Below are positions 8,449 through 16,995 of a stretch of 45,582 nucleotides of DNA, piece by piece. This stretch comes from Bacillota bacterium (GTDB taxonomy: Bacteria; Bacillota; Clostridia; Lachnospirales; Lachnospiraceae), in the NCBI GenBank assembly GCA_023436065.1, contig JAEZKU010000014.1, positions 1 to 45,582 of the forward strand, read 5' to 3'. Below the pieces are notes generated by a model. The model saw only the letters and a program-made list of their open reading frames with translations, had not been told where the DNA came from and ran no database searches. Made by a program: the position numbers and the translations under genes. Each line of letters begins with the position of its first letter. The first letter of the stretch is position 1.

Positions 8449-10665
8449 ATGTCGGAGATCATAGAAGGATATATTGAAAGGATCATTTTCCGAAATGATG
8501 AAAACGGATATACGGTACTTAGCCTTCATTTTGACGAGGAAGAGCTGACCTGTGTCGGTACCTTTCCCTTTATCAGTGAAGGAGAATTCGTTCAGCTTAC
8601 CGGAGATTATACGGACCACCCGGTCTATGGGCAGCAATTCATCATCGCGGAATATGATCTGAAGGAACCGGAAGACCTATACTCTATTGAACGATATCTA
8701 AGCTCCGGAGCAATCAAGGGAATCGGTGAGACCCTTGCAGGGAGGATTGTCAAGAAATTCAAAGAGGACACCTTCCGTATCATAGAAGAGGAGCCCGAAC
8801 GATTATCAGAGGTTAAGGGAATCAGTTCGCGAATGGCAAGGGAAATCTACTGCCAGTTTGAAGAAAAGCGGGATATGAGGAGTGCCATGCTGTTTCTCCA
8901 GCAATACAATATCTCGGGAAACCTGGCTGTCAAAATCTATACAGAGTACGGACAGAGGATGTATGATATCTTAAAGGAGAACCCTTATAGACTGGCGGAG
9001 GACATCGCGGGAGTAGGGTTTAAGACTGCGGATGATATCGCTCGGAGGATAGGAATAGGCAATGATTCGGATTATCGAATCAAAGCTGGCATCCTGTATA
9101 CTCTTTTACAATCTGGTATGGATGGTCATGTCTATCTTCCTGAGTATGAACTGCTGGCGAGAGCAAAGGCCTTGCTGCTCGCAGAAGAGGAAGCCATTCG
9201 AAGGCAACTCACGACCCTTAGCCTGGAAAAGAAAATAATGATTAAGGATGATGGTCCCGAGAAGCATATCTATTCCTCTCTGTATTATTATATGGAACTG
9301 AATGTAGCCCGTATGCTGCATGATCTGAATATACGGTATGAGACCAATCCGGAGGTGGTACGTAAGCGTGTGGCTTCCATCGAAAGCCAGTTTGAATTGG
9401 AGCTGGAAGAACAACAGAGGATGGCGGTAACTGAAGCTGCCGGAAACGGTCTTCTGATTATTACCGGAGGGCCCGGAACAGGTAAGACGACCACAATTAA
9501 TACGATAATCAAATTTTTTGAATCAGAAGGATTGGATATCCTCCTTGCTGCTCCGACAGGCCGTGCGGCAAAGAGAATGACGGAGACCACCGGTTATGAG
9601 GCGAAGACGATTCACAGACTGCTTGAGCTTTCCAAGATGCTGGAGGGTCAGGAGAACAAATTTACCTTTGAAAGGAATGAATTGAATCCCTTGGAGACGG
9701 ATGTGCTGATCATTGATGAGATGTCCATGGTTGACATCTCCCTGATGCATGCCCTGCTGAAAGCAATCTCGGTAGGAACGAGACTGATTCTGGTCGGTGA
9801 TGTGAACCAGCTGCCGAGCGTCGGACCGGGTAATGTCCTGAGAGATGTGATCAATTCCCACAGCTTTAATGTCGTTAAACTTTCTAAGATATTCCGCCAG
9901 GCCGCAGACAGTGATATCATCGTAAATGCCCATAAGATCAATGATGGAGAGCAAATCCGGCTGGACAACAAAAGCAGGGACTTTTTCTTTCTGAAGAGGG
10001 AGGATTCGAATGTTATCGCTGCTGTCATGATTAATCTGATTAAGAATAAGCTGCCTAGCTATGTGAAGGCGACACCCTTTGACATTCAGGTTCTGACCCC
10101 TATGAGGAAGGGGGAGCTTGGTGTGGAGCGGCTCAACCAGATCCTGCAACAGGCACTAAATCCACCCACACGGGAGAAGCGTGAGAAGGAATATCATGAG
10201 GTAGTATTTCGCGAAGGGGATAAGGTCATGCAGGTGAAGAATAATTATCAGCTCACCTGGGAGATCAAGAGTAAGTATGGTGTAGTAACTCAGTCCGGTA
10301 CAGGTGTATTCAATGGAGATGCAGGCGTGATCAAGGAAATCAATCTGTTCTCGGAACACCTGATCGTGGAATTTGATGATAACAGGCTTGTTGATTACGG
10401 CTTCGGTCAGTTGGACGAGCTTGAACTGGCATACGCGGTAACCATCCATAAATCACAGGGGAGTGAGTATCCGGCGGTAATCCTTCCGATCCTGGACGGA
10501 CCAAAGCTGCTGTTTAACCGGAATCTTCTTTATACCGCTGTAACCAGAGCGAAGAATTGCGTCACAATTGTTGGAAGTGATACAATGCTACAATTCATGA
10601 TTAATAATAAGAATGAGCAAAATCGCTATTCCGGATTATGTGATCGAATAAAGGAATTGAGATAG
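8449..10665 (+). CDS. recD2: RecD2-type ATP-dependent DNA helicase
   Basis: Superfamily 1B 5'-3' DNA helicase of the RecD2 type, found without RecBC and implicated in repair and replication-fork maintenance. The 738-residue protein starts at ATG 8449 (GGAGGGG at 8439-8445); a TTG at 8437 would add four residues. The N-terminal region carries the OB-like and helix-hairpin-helix segments (GAIKGIGETLAGRIV, IAGVGFKTADDIARRIG). Walker A GGPGTGKT lies near residue 340, Walker B LIIDEMSM near 420, and the C-terminal UvrD-like motif AVTIHKSQGSEYP near 662. No RecB or RecC gene is nearby, consistent with the stand-alone class. Confidence 0.93.
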   Translation: MSEIIEGYIERIIFRNDENGYTVLSLHFDEEELTCVGTFPFISEGEFVQLTGDYTDHPVYGQQFIIAEYDLKEPEDLYSIERYLSSGAIKGIGETLAGRIVKKFKEDTFRIIEEEPERLSEVKGISSRMAREIYCQFEEKRDMRSAMLFLQQYNISGNLAVKIYTEYGQRMYDILKENPYRLAEDIAGVGFKTADDIARRIGIGNDSDYRIKAGILYTLLQSGMDGHVYLPEYELLARAKALLLAEEEAIRRQLTTLSLEKKIMIKDDGPEKHIYSSLYYYMELNVARMLHDLNIRYETNPEVVRKRVASIESQFELELEEQQRMAVTEAAGNGLLIITGGPGTGKTTTINTIIKFFESEGLDILLAAPTGRAAKRMTETTGYEAKTIHRLLELSKMLEGQENKFTFERNELNPLETDVLIIDEMSMVDISLMHALLKAISVGTRLILVGDVNQLPSVGPGNVLRDVINSHSFNVVKLSKIFRQAADSDIIVNAHKINDGEQIRLDNKSRDFFFLKREDSNVIAAVMINLIKNKLPSYVKATPFDIQVLTPMRKGELGVERLNQILQQALNPPTREKREKEYHEVVFREGDKVMQVKNNYQLTWEIKSKYGVVTQSGTGVFNGDAGVIKEINLFSEHLIVEFDDNRLVDYGFGQLDELELAYAVTIHKSQGSEYPAVILPILDGPKLLFNRNLLYTAVTRAKNCVTIVGSDTMLQFMINNKNEQNRYSGLCDRIKELR

Positions 10666-10796
10666 AAAACTGAGTAAAATAATGGAAGTTTTATCTAGAA
10701 AAATAATTTTATAGTGCATTTTATGGTAAAGTAAGATATAATATCAATAACATAAGAAGATAATAAGAACTATAAATAAGTATGGAGGCGATTGCT

Positions 10797-11708
10797 TTGG
10801 CAGATACAACCTTAGTTATTATGGCAGCGGGCATGGGTAGCCGGTACGGAGGGATAAAGCAGCTGGAGCCGGTTGGTCCCGGTGGAGAGATTATTATGGA
10901 TTACTCAATCTATGATGCTCTAAAAGCCGGATTCAATAAAGTGGTATTCATCATTCGTAAGGATTTGGAGAAGGACTTTAAGGAAGTTATCGGAGAAAGA
11001 ATTGAGAAACTGGTTAAGGTTGAGTATGTTTTTCAAGAGCTTGATCATCTCCCGAAGGGTTATCACAAGCCGGAGGGAAGAACAAAGCCCTGGGGAACCG
11101 GTCAGGCTATTCTATGTTGTAAAAATGCTGTTCAGGAACCCTTTGCGGTCATCAATGCGGATGATTATTATGGAAAAGAAGGGTTTAAAATCCTGTATGA
11201 GTTTTTAAATGACAAATCCTACAAGAGCAATCAATATTGCATGGCCGGCTTTATTCTTGGTAACACCTTAAGTGAGAATGGAGCAGTGACTCGAGGCGTG
11301 TGTAAGGTAAACGAAGCCGGTGTGCTGATTGATATCAACGAGACCTCAGGAATTGAAGCGGCAGGAGATCATGCCATAGCCTTGGACGCAGCAGGTCAGG
11401 AGTTCTCACTCCCTCTTGACAGTGCGGTTTCCATGAATATGTGGGGTTTTAAACCGGAACTTTTCGACTATCTGGAGCCTGGGTTCGTGGACTTCTTATC
11501 AAAGCTTGGTGAGAATGACTTAAAGAAGGAATATCTTCTTCCGACCGTAATCGGAGATCTGGTGAAAGCGGACAAGGTAGATGTAAAGGTATTAAGGACA
11601 CCGGATCGTTGGTTTGGTGTAACTTACAAGGAAGATAAGGATTTTGTCGTGAAGTCCATCAGAGCATTGATCGACCGGGGCGACTATCCGGAAAAACTAT
11701 TTGTGTAA
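10797..11708 (+). CDS. sugar-phosphate nucleotidyltransferase family protein
   Basis: Probable NTP-transferase (GT-A fold) that couples a sugar phosphate to a nucleotide. The 303-residue protein has the signature VIMAAGMGSRYGGIKQLEPV at its N-terminus and a metal-binding-like INADDYYG near residue 120. The substrate cannot be told from sequence. I prefer TTG 10797 as start because GGAGG (10785-10789) lies seven bases upstream and the protein then begins ADTTLVIMAAG. The ATG at 10782 has no ribosome site. A TATAAT-like -10 box sits at 10737. comFC follows after 16 bases. Confidence 0.75.
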   Translation: MADTTLVIMAAGMGSRYGGIKQLEPVGPGGEIIMDYSIYDALKAGFNKVVFIIRKDLEKDFKEVIGERIEKLVKVEYVFQELDHLPKGYHKPEGRTKPWGTGQAILCCKNAVQEPFAVINADDYYGKEGFKILYEFLNDKSYKSNQYCMAGFILGNTLSENGAVTRGVCKVNEAGVLIDINETSGIEAAGDHAIALDAAGQEFSLPLDSAVSMNMWGFKPELFDYLEPGFVDFLSKLGENDLKKEYLLPTVIGDLVKADKVDVKVLRTPDRWFGVTYKEDKDFVVKSIRALIDRGDYPEKLFV

Positions 11709-11724
11709 AGGATGAATCGTTAAG

Positions 11725-12447
11725 TTGCTTCGTACGATAATAGACATGATATATCCGGCCAGATGTCCTATATGCGGAGAAATCGTTATACCAAGGGGAA
11801 GACTGATCTGTAAAGCCTGTGAGGATAAACCCTCCCTGGTAACGGAACCACGCTGTAAAAAGTGCTCTAAGCCGATTGAGCTTGAGGAGAAAGAATATTG
11901 CAGTGATTGTGAGCGTAGATGCTTCCACTACGATTATGGTTTTTCGGTTTGGGTATATGATGATGTGATGAAGCAGTCGATAGCGAATTTCAAATATCAG
12001 AATAAAAAGGAATATGCAGCCTATTATACCAGTGAAATTCTGAAAAACTACGGAGACCGGATACAAAGACTTCAACCGGATGCGGTCGTTCCGGTACCTG
12101 TTCATATCAGTAAATATATTGAAAGAGGATATAATCAGGCAGACATACTTGCGCGCGGGATTGGAAAAGAACTGCAGATTCCTGTGCTTTCAGATTTACT
12201 CCTAAGGACGAAGAAGACTCTACCGCAGAAAAAGCTGGATGATAAAGAAAGATTGCGTAATCTTATGGAAGCTTTTCAACTGAACGATAAACTGGCAGAT
12301 ACCTATCCGAACAAGCTGTCCAGGGTATTATTGGTGGATGACATATATACAACAGGCAGTACTTTGGAAGCTTGCACTAATGTGTTAAAATCCAATGGAA
12401 TAAAGGAAGTTTATTTTATTGTATTATGCATAGGAAAAGGTTATTAG
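11725..12447 (+). CDS. comFC: ComFC-type phosphoribosyltransferase-domain protein
   Basis: Member of the ComF family linked to DNA uptake and transformation. The 240-residue protein has an N-terminal zinc-finger-like region with CPIC, CKAC, CKKC and CSDC pairs within residues 14-57. A type I phosphoribosyltransferase domain follows, with the PRPP-binding loop VLLVDDIYTTGSTLEAC near residues 204-220. The TTG start follows AAAGGA; an ATG at 11746 is the alternative. No comFA is adjacent. The next gene, yvyF, is its neighbour in B. subtilis too, supporting the assignment. Whether this organism is naturally competent is unknown. Confidence 0.88.
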   Translation: MLRTIIDMIYPARCPICGEIVIPRGRLICKACEDKPSLVTEPRCKKCSKPIELEEKEYCSDCERRCFHYDYGFSVWVYDDVMKQSIANFKYQNKKEYAAYYTSEILKNYGDRIQRLQPDAVVPVPVHISKYIERGYNQADILARGIGKELQIPVLSDLLLRTKKTLPQKKLDDKERLRNLMEAFQLNDKLADTYPNKLSRVLLVDDIYTTGSTLEACTNVLKSNGIKEVYFIVLCIGKGY

Positions 12448-12459
12448 GAGGGAAACATT

Positions 12460-12888
12460 ATGGATGTGAGAAATTGTAAGGGGTGCGGTAAGCTGTTCAA
12501 TTATTTGTCAGGTCCGCCGTTGTGCCCGAACTGTGCTCAGGCCCTGGATCTAAAATTTGAAGAAGTCAAGGAATATGTATATGATCATCCTCGTTGTGGT
12601 ATTCAAGAGGTTTCTGAAGAGATGAATGTACCGGTTGCACAGATTAAGCAGTGGATTCGCGAAGAAAGACTTGCCTTTGCCGAGGATTCCATGATCGGTC
12701 TGGAATGTGAAATGTGCGGTATTACAATCAAGACAGGACGCTATTGTAAGAGCTGTAAGGACAAGCTGGCGAAGGGATTAGGGAATCTGTATCAGGAGGA
12801 TAAACCGGCAGCTAATCAAAGAGTGAAGGATCCGAGAGATAACCCGAAGATGCGTTTTCTTGGTGGGAACAACAAGGATATCACATAA
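12460..12888 (+). CDS. yvyF: YvyF-like flagellar operon protein
   Basis: A 142-residue protein of the family annotated as flagellar operon protein YvyF, which lies between comFC and flgM in B. subtilis. It has an N-terminal zinc ribbon (CKGCG, CPNC near residues 5-25) and a helix-turn-helix-like middle (GIQEVSEEMNVPVAQIKQWI). A second cysteine group follows (CEMCG, CKSC near 85-105), then a charged tail. The start ATG follows TTAGGAGGG. It is translationally close to comFC (12 bases). No flgM, flgK or flgL follows here, unlike B. subtilis. The biochemical role is not established. Confidence 0.82.
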   Translation: MDVRNCKGCGKLFNYLSGPPLCPNCAQALDLKFEEVKEYVYDHPRCGIQEVSEEMNVPVAQIKQWIREERLAFAEDSMIGLECEMCGITIKTGRYCKSCKDKLAKGLGNLYQEDKPAANQRVKDPRDNPKMRFLGGNNKDIT

Positions 12889-12896
12889 GATAGAAT

Positions 12897-12968
12897 AAAA
12901 GAGCTTAAGAATTTAGTATTTTGTATGCGGTCATCCGATACGATACAACATTCTTAAGCTCTTTTTTT
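12897..12968. terminator. bidirectional terminator between yvyF and cvfB
   Basis: AAAGAGCTTAAGAAT (12898-12912) pairs with ATTCTTAAGCTCTTT (12950-12964). T-runs flank both ends (TTTTTTT on +, TTTTATTCTA on -). It sits between convergent genes. Confidence 0.85.
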
Positions 12969-12977
12969 ATCAATTTA

Positions 12978-13814
12978 TTATACGATCCTGATACCATCAT
13001 CCGACAGGGTGATATTACCTGACTTATATAGTTTTCCGATGGCTCTTTTGAAAGCATTCTTGCTGATATTAAATTCTGCCTTGATAGTCTCAGCATCAGA
13101 TTTGTCGTGATAGGGGAGAAAGCCTCCGGCTGCAGTCAATTTATTCATGATGAGCTCGGCGTCTTTATCCATCTGAACATGACTTTTTTCACGCAAGCTG
13201 AGGGTCAATTTTCCATCCTCGCGAACCTCCACGACTCTTGCGTTGATGATATCTCCGATTTTGACAGGAGAAAAAAGTTCGTTCTTCGGCAGCATAGCGG
13301 AATAACGGTTATCCACTGCAACAAAAATTCCGAAGGCATCAATTTCGTCATATACGATGCCTGATACCATATCATCCTTCTGATAGGGGGAGTTGGAAGA
13401 AAGCAGATGATATACTTTCATCGTGGCACATAAGCGCTTACTCTTGTCCAAATACAGGGTCACAAGAATCTGATCCCCTTCTTCGACTTTTCTGGTCTGC
13501 TCTTTGAAGGGAAGAAGAAGATCCTTCATCAATCCCCAGTCAAGAAAGGCACCTACCTTGCTGACCTCCTTTACCCGCAAGACAGCCAGCTCGCCGATGG
13601 TGACAGGAACTTTGGCGGTTGTTGCGATTTCTCTGTCTTCCGAATCACGATATAGAAAGACGTCCAGCCAATCACCCACTGCAGTCCCTTCCGGAACCTC
13701 TCTTGCCGGAAGCAGTATTGTGTGCTTTGATTCTTTGCCATCCGCACTCAGATATAAACCAAAGTCCGTCTTCTTTACTACCTCCAATTTTTGATACTTT
13801 CCTAATTCTATCAT
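12978..13814 (-). CDS. cvfB: CvfB/YitL-type S1 RNA-binding protein
   Basis: Predicted RNA-binding protein with tandem S1-like domains followed by a winged helix, as in CvfB, which affects virulence gene expression in staphylococci. The 278 residues contain S1-like segments around 60-110 (ELAVLRVKEVSKVGAFLDWG) and 145-210 (GDIINARVVEVREDGKLTLS). The C-terminal winged helix (FNISKNAFKRAIGKLYKSG) ends near residue 270. I chose ATG 13814, which has AGAGGAAA upstream. An in-frame ATG at 13844 overlaps the thioesterase stop codon but lacks a ribosome site. It follows the thioesterase closely, so the two are probably one operon. Confidence 0.85.
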   Translation of the reverse strand: MIELGKYQKLEVVKKTDFGLYLSADGKESKHTILLPAREVPEGTAVGDWLDVFLYRDSEDREIATTAKVPVTIGELAVLRVKEVSKVGAFLDWGLMKDLLLPFKEQTRKVEEGDQILVTLYLDKSKRLCATMKVYHLLSSNSPYQKDDMVSGIVYDEIDAFGIFVAVDNRYSAMLPKNELFSPVKIGDIINARVVEVREDGKLTLSLREKSHVQMDKDAELIMNKLTAAGGFLPYHDKSDAETIKAEFNISKNAFKRAIGKLYKSGNITLSDDGIRIV

Positions 13815-13836
13815 ATCAATTTCCTCTCTCAACAAA

Positions 13837-14550
13837 TTACTCATGTGTACCGACAAATTCTACTATGGCATAAGGCTTGCCTTTCATATCAGCCAGGACT
13901 ATGGTATAGTGATTCTTTTCCTCTGTAACCAATGGAAGAATTGTGTCACCAAGAACAGCCTGCATACGATATTCTGCTCTCATGGATAAAATCTTGAAAT
14001 TCGAGGGCAGAAATTCCTCAGCCAGTTTAATGTATTGCCCATTATTAACATGGTTATACGAATCAATATTGGATTTTGTTACAAGGACGGGACGCTGTTC
14101 TACGAAGTCCTCTGGGATATTGATTTTTCTTGTCGCAGGCTCCATTGGATAGGGAGGCTCGATCGTATAACCAAGGCGATCCTCCGGTACCCTTAAGGGT
14201 CGGCCCGTAGTTGTGTCAATATATACCCATATAGAATTGGCAGCAGCTAATACGGAATCCTTTTCGTCCTTCATGATGAAGTTGCGGTATCCGTAAAACC
14301 CTTTAAAATCATATGGCCAGGTGCTAACCGCAATCCGCTCTCCAAGACAGATCGGCTTTAATAACTGAAGCTGCCAGGAGCTTAACAACCATACCCTGTT
14401 ATTCTCACTCAGATATTGAAGTCCTCTGCCCAACTCTTCTGATTGGAAGGTACTGCAATCCTGAAAATAATTAATGACTCCGGAAGGATCCATACATCCT
14501 TTGAAATGATTTAATTCGGTATATCGTACTTTGCTGTTAAAGGTATACAT
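13837..14550 (-). CDS. acyl-ACP thioesterase family protein
   Basis: Predicted to release fatty acids from acyl carrier protein. The 237-residue protein contains two hot-dog folds. The first begins YTFNSKVRYTELN, with the GVINYFQDCSTFQSEELG helix. The second contains SNIDSYNHVNNGQYIKLAEE near residues 165-184, where the Asn-His pair corresponds to the catalytic region of plant FatA/FatB-like enzymes. Start ATG 14550 with GAAAGG upstream. It is probably cotranscribed with cvfB from the extended -10 promoter at 14598-14606. Confidence 0.87.
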   Translation of the reverse strand: MYTFNSKVRYTELNHFKGCMDPSGVINYFQDCSTFQSEELGRGLQYLSENNRVWLLSSWQLQLLKPICLGERIAVSTWPYDFKGFYGYRNFIMKDEKDSVLAAANSIWVYIDTTTGRPLRVPEDRLGYTIEPPYPMEPATRKINIPEDFVEQRPVLVTKSNIDSYNHVNNGQYIKLAEEFLPSNFKILSMRAEYRMQAVLGDTILPLVTEEKNHYTIVLADMKGKPYAIVEFVGTHE

Positions 14551-14597
14551 TGAAGTCAGCCTTTCATAAATGGAAAACAATTCATAATCATTTTTCT

Positions 14598-14606
14598 ATT
14601 ATAGCA
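14598..14606 (-). promoter_or_regulatory. extended -10 promoter of the thioesterase-cvfB unit
   Basis: On the minus strand, TGC-TATAAT at 14606-14598, about 48 bases before the start codon. No good -35 box is seen. Confidence 0.5.
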
Positions 14607-14693
14607 TTACTTTAACATTTTAAATAGTTTTTTTTGAAAACACAGGAGATTTTGCTATTTCGCTTAAAAATGCTGGTATTCTGAAAATATATT

Positions 14694-14702
14694 TGTTATA
14701 AT
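14694..14702 (+). promoter_or_regulatory. extended -10 promoter of the methyltransferase gene
   Basis: TGT-TATAAT at 14694-14702, 30 bases before the start codon. The -35 match is poor. Confidence 0.5.
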
Positions 14703-14731
14703 AAGCTTGTTTATAAAGGAGGGATAATTAA

Positions 14732-15322
14732 TTGGACTCGGTAGAGTATTATGATAAGAACGCAGTGGAGTACTTCGAACAGACAGTAGATATTAATATG
14801 CAGACTTTATGGGATCTCTTTACTGCCCAGCTGGCTGAGGGTGCCAGTATCCTGGATTTAGGCTGTGGCTCAGGAAGAGACAGTGCGTATTTTATTTCCT
14901 GTGGCTTTGATGTAACTGCGATGGATGCATCTGAGGAAATGTGTGACTTAGCGAGTATACATATAGGACAAGATGTATTGAAACTATCATTTGCTGAAAT
15001 GGATTTCAATGAGGTTTTTGACGGAATATGGGCATGTGCATCATTACTTCATGTCCCTGGCGATCAGATAGATGAGATATTTGCGAAAGTAGTGAAAAGC
15101 CTTAAGGAGAACGGCATTTTATTCATGTCCTTTTATTACGGGGATTATGAAGGAGAGCGTAATGGCAGGTACTATAAGGATTATCGCACCAAGTCAATTA
15201 AGGAATTGATTTCCGGATATGAGAACCTGGAGATTATCGAATTAGACAAATGTGATGATTTGAATCCGGAGGCAAGTGCTCAATGGATTTATGCATTACT
15301 GCGAAAGAACGAAACAGCATAA
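14732..15322 (+). CDS. class I SAM-dependent methyltransferase
   Basis: Small Rossmann-fold methyltransferase of 196 residues. The SAM-binding motif I is ILDLGCGSGRDSAYF near residues 40-54. The acidic post-I residue is in VTAMDAS, and motif IV-like DGIWACASLLHV lies near residues 101-112. The substrate is not predictable. The start is TTG 14732 with AAGGAGGG at 14717-14723. It is monocistronic and divergent from the thioesterase gene. Confidence 0.82.
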   Translation: MDSVEYYDKNAVEYFEQTVDINMQTLWDLFTAQLAEGASILDLGCGSGRDSAYFISCGFDVTAMDASEEMCDLASIHIGQDVLKLSFAEMDFNEVFDGIWACASLLHVPGDQIDEIFAKVVKSLKENGILFMSFYYGDYEGERNGRYYKDYRTKSIKELISGYENLEIIELDKCDDLNPEASAQWIYALLRKNETA

Positions 15323-15345
15323 GAATAAACGGATATAGAAATAAA

Positions 15346-15435
15346 GAGGGCTGTTGAAGAATCCCCATTTAGCAATGAGTAAGGATAAGCGTCCGTACTC
15401 CGGCTATCAGAGGGTATTTTGCAACAGCCCCTTTT
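15346..15435. terminator. GGCTGTTG-type stem-loop, shared terminator
   Basis: GGGCTGTTG (15348-15356) pairs with CAACAGCCC (15422-15430), followed by CTTTT on + and CTCTTTATTT on -. It separates the convergent methyltransferase and yjfB genes. The 65-base interior is long for a terminator. The right arm TATTTTGCAACAGCC recurs exactly at 33656-33670. Confidence 0.65.
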
Positions 15436-15454
15436 AAATCATATAAATGAAAGT

Positions 15455-15640
15455 CTAGATCTTCATGTCAAAGTTTTTACCGACAGCAGGATTAACGGAT
15501 TGCTCCATCATCTGAACAATGCTATCTCCGGACTGCTCAAATACGTCCAGACTTTTTGCAAGTACTGCTATATCTATAGGAGAACTGTGGGTACCGCTTA
15601 CATTGGGTGTAACACTCGGAGAGATGGAAGTGATTGTCAT
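15455..15640 (-). CDS. YjfB-family putative motility protein
   Basis: A 61-residue protein. The segment PIDIAVLAKSLDVFEQSGDS and the ending SVNPAVGKNFDMKI match, from memory, the YjfB putative-motility family (an MDIA-type helix, a glutamine- and leucine-rich helix with MM, then SVxPxLGxxxDxxV). I start it at ATG 15640, with AAAGGAG upstream. An earlier in-frame ATG would add eight residues but overlaps that site. The first 20 residues are rich in serine, threonine and proline and extend the short core. Function is unknown. Confidence 0.75.
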   Translation of the reverse strand: MTITSISPSVTPNVSGTHSSPIDIAVLAKSLDVFEQSGDSIVQMMEQSVNPAVGKNFDMKI

Positions 15641-15805
15641 ACTAACTCCTTTCTTGCAGAACAAAGAATAAATCGTATAATAAAAGTAATAATGTTACTG
15701 AACAGGAACAAGTGACAGGTATATAATACTTGAAGATAAACTGTTCATGACCTTAAGCTTTGTTGGCTACTTTTATTATAACATATATTCGACAAAATGT
15801 AACGC

Positions 15806-15834
15806 TTGATCTTAAAAATATCATTTCATATAGA
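15806..15834 (+). promoter_or_regulatory. possible promoter of trxB
   Basis: TTGATC (15806-15811), a 17-base spacer and TATAGA (15829-15834), 60 bases before the trxB start. Confidence 0.45.
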
Positions 15835-15893
15835 AAAAAATATGAATTAACCATGCTAGACAATGGAATATATCATCCAAGGAGGAAACGAAT

Positions 15894-16814
15894 ATGCTTT
15901 ATGATGTAATTATTATTGGTTCCGGGCCGGCCGGACTGTCAGCTGCAATCTATGCAAAAAGAGCAGAGCTGAAGGTGGCTGTGATCGAGAAGGCTGGTTT
16001 GAGTGGCGGACAGATCATAAATACCTATGAGGTTGACAATTATCCCGGGACACCCGGAATCAGCGGATTTGAATTAAGTACTAAGTTCAGAGAGCATGCC
16101 GATAAGCTGGACACCGAATTTATCGACGGTGAGGTGGTTGATTTCTCTCTGGAGGGAGAGATAAAGATCATTACTATGGACGGTGGGATACAGTATAAGG
16201 CCAAGTCAGTGGTGATAGCGACCGGCGGGGCACCACGTCATCTGGGCACACCGGGTGAAGAAGAACTCTCCGGGATGGGTGTTTCCTATTGTGCGACCTG
16301 TGACGGAGCATTTTTCAAGAATAAGACGGTCGCTGTTGTCGGTGGCGGAGATGTAGCGGTCGAGGATGCCATCTTCCTTGCAAGAATATGCCAGAAGGTA
16401 TATGTAATCCACAGAAGAGATCAGTTCCGTGCATCTAAGAGCATTTCCTCCAGATTACTTGCCCTTGAGAATGTGACCGTATTATGGGATAGTGTGGTGG
16501 ACAGGATCGTAGGCAAGGATAAGGTGGAGGCGATAGAGGTTTCCAATGTGAAGACGAAGGAGACGGTAAATTATGAGGTGGCCGGGGTATTTATCGCAGT
16601 CGGCTATTTGCCCAGTTCCGATGTTTATCAGAAAGTGGTTATGACGGACGAGGCCGGATATATTATTGCGGGTGAGAATTGTGAGACCAATATTCCCGGT
16701 ATATTTGCGGCAGGGGATGTAAGAACAAAGGAGCTGAGACAAATCATTACTGCAGCCGCTGATGGAGCGAATGCAATTACAGGTGTAGAAAAATATTTAA
16801 ATAAACTGGAATAG
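15894..16814 (+). CDS. trxB: thioredoxin-disulfide reductase
   Basis: FAD- and NADPH-dependent flavoenzyme that reduces thioredoxin. The 306-residue length is typical of the low-molecular-weight bacterial form. It has the FAD-binding GSGPAG at residues 9-14, the redox-active CATC at C133-C136, the second dinucleotide-binding motif GGGDVAVEDA near residue 155, and the C-terminal GIFAAGDVR FAD-contact motif. Start ATG with AAGGAGG upstream. No thioredoxin gene is adjacent and no terminator follows clearly. Confidence 0.95.
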   Translation: MLYDVIIIGSGPAGLSAAIYAKRAELKVAVIEKAGLSGGQIINTYEVDNYPGTPGISGFELSTKFREHADKLDTEFIDGEVVDFSLEGEIKIITMDGGIQYKAKSVVIATGGAPRHLGTPGEEELSGMGVSYCATCDGAFFKNKTVAVVGGGDVAVEDAIFLARICQKVYVIHRRDQFRASKSISSRLLALENVTVLWDSVVDRIVGKDKVEAIEVSNVKTKETVNYEVAGVFIAVGYLPSSDVYQKVVMTDEAGYIIAGENCETNIPGIFAAGDVRTKELRQIITAAADGANAITGVEKYLNKLE

Positions 16815-16895
16815 GCAAAATATGACAAATTGACTGAAAACACTTAAAAATAGCGGCTTATTGTAAAATTAATTGTCGTTTTAACTTGATTAATA

Positions 16896-16924
16896 TTGAC
16901 ACAAAGTGGCATTTTTGATATAAT
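16896..16924 (+). promoter_or_regulatory. consensus sigma-A promoter of the NlpC/P60 gene
   Basis: TTGACA (16896-16901), exactly 17 bases and TATAAT (16919-16924): a full match to the vegetative consensus, 71 bases before the start codon. Confidence 0.88.
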
Positions 16925-16995
16925 TACCTCGTCAGATGTAATAATTTCGTAATAATTCCTTGTTACGAGTTGCTGGTTACCTGGGAGGTATAGGA

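Noticed and set aside
9523..10149. 208-codon minus-strand frame inside recD2
   Set aside because: Antisense to conserved helicase motifs; shadow frame.
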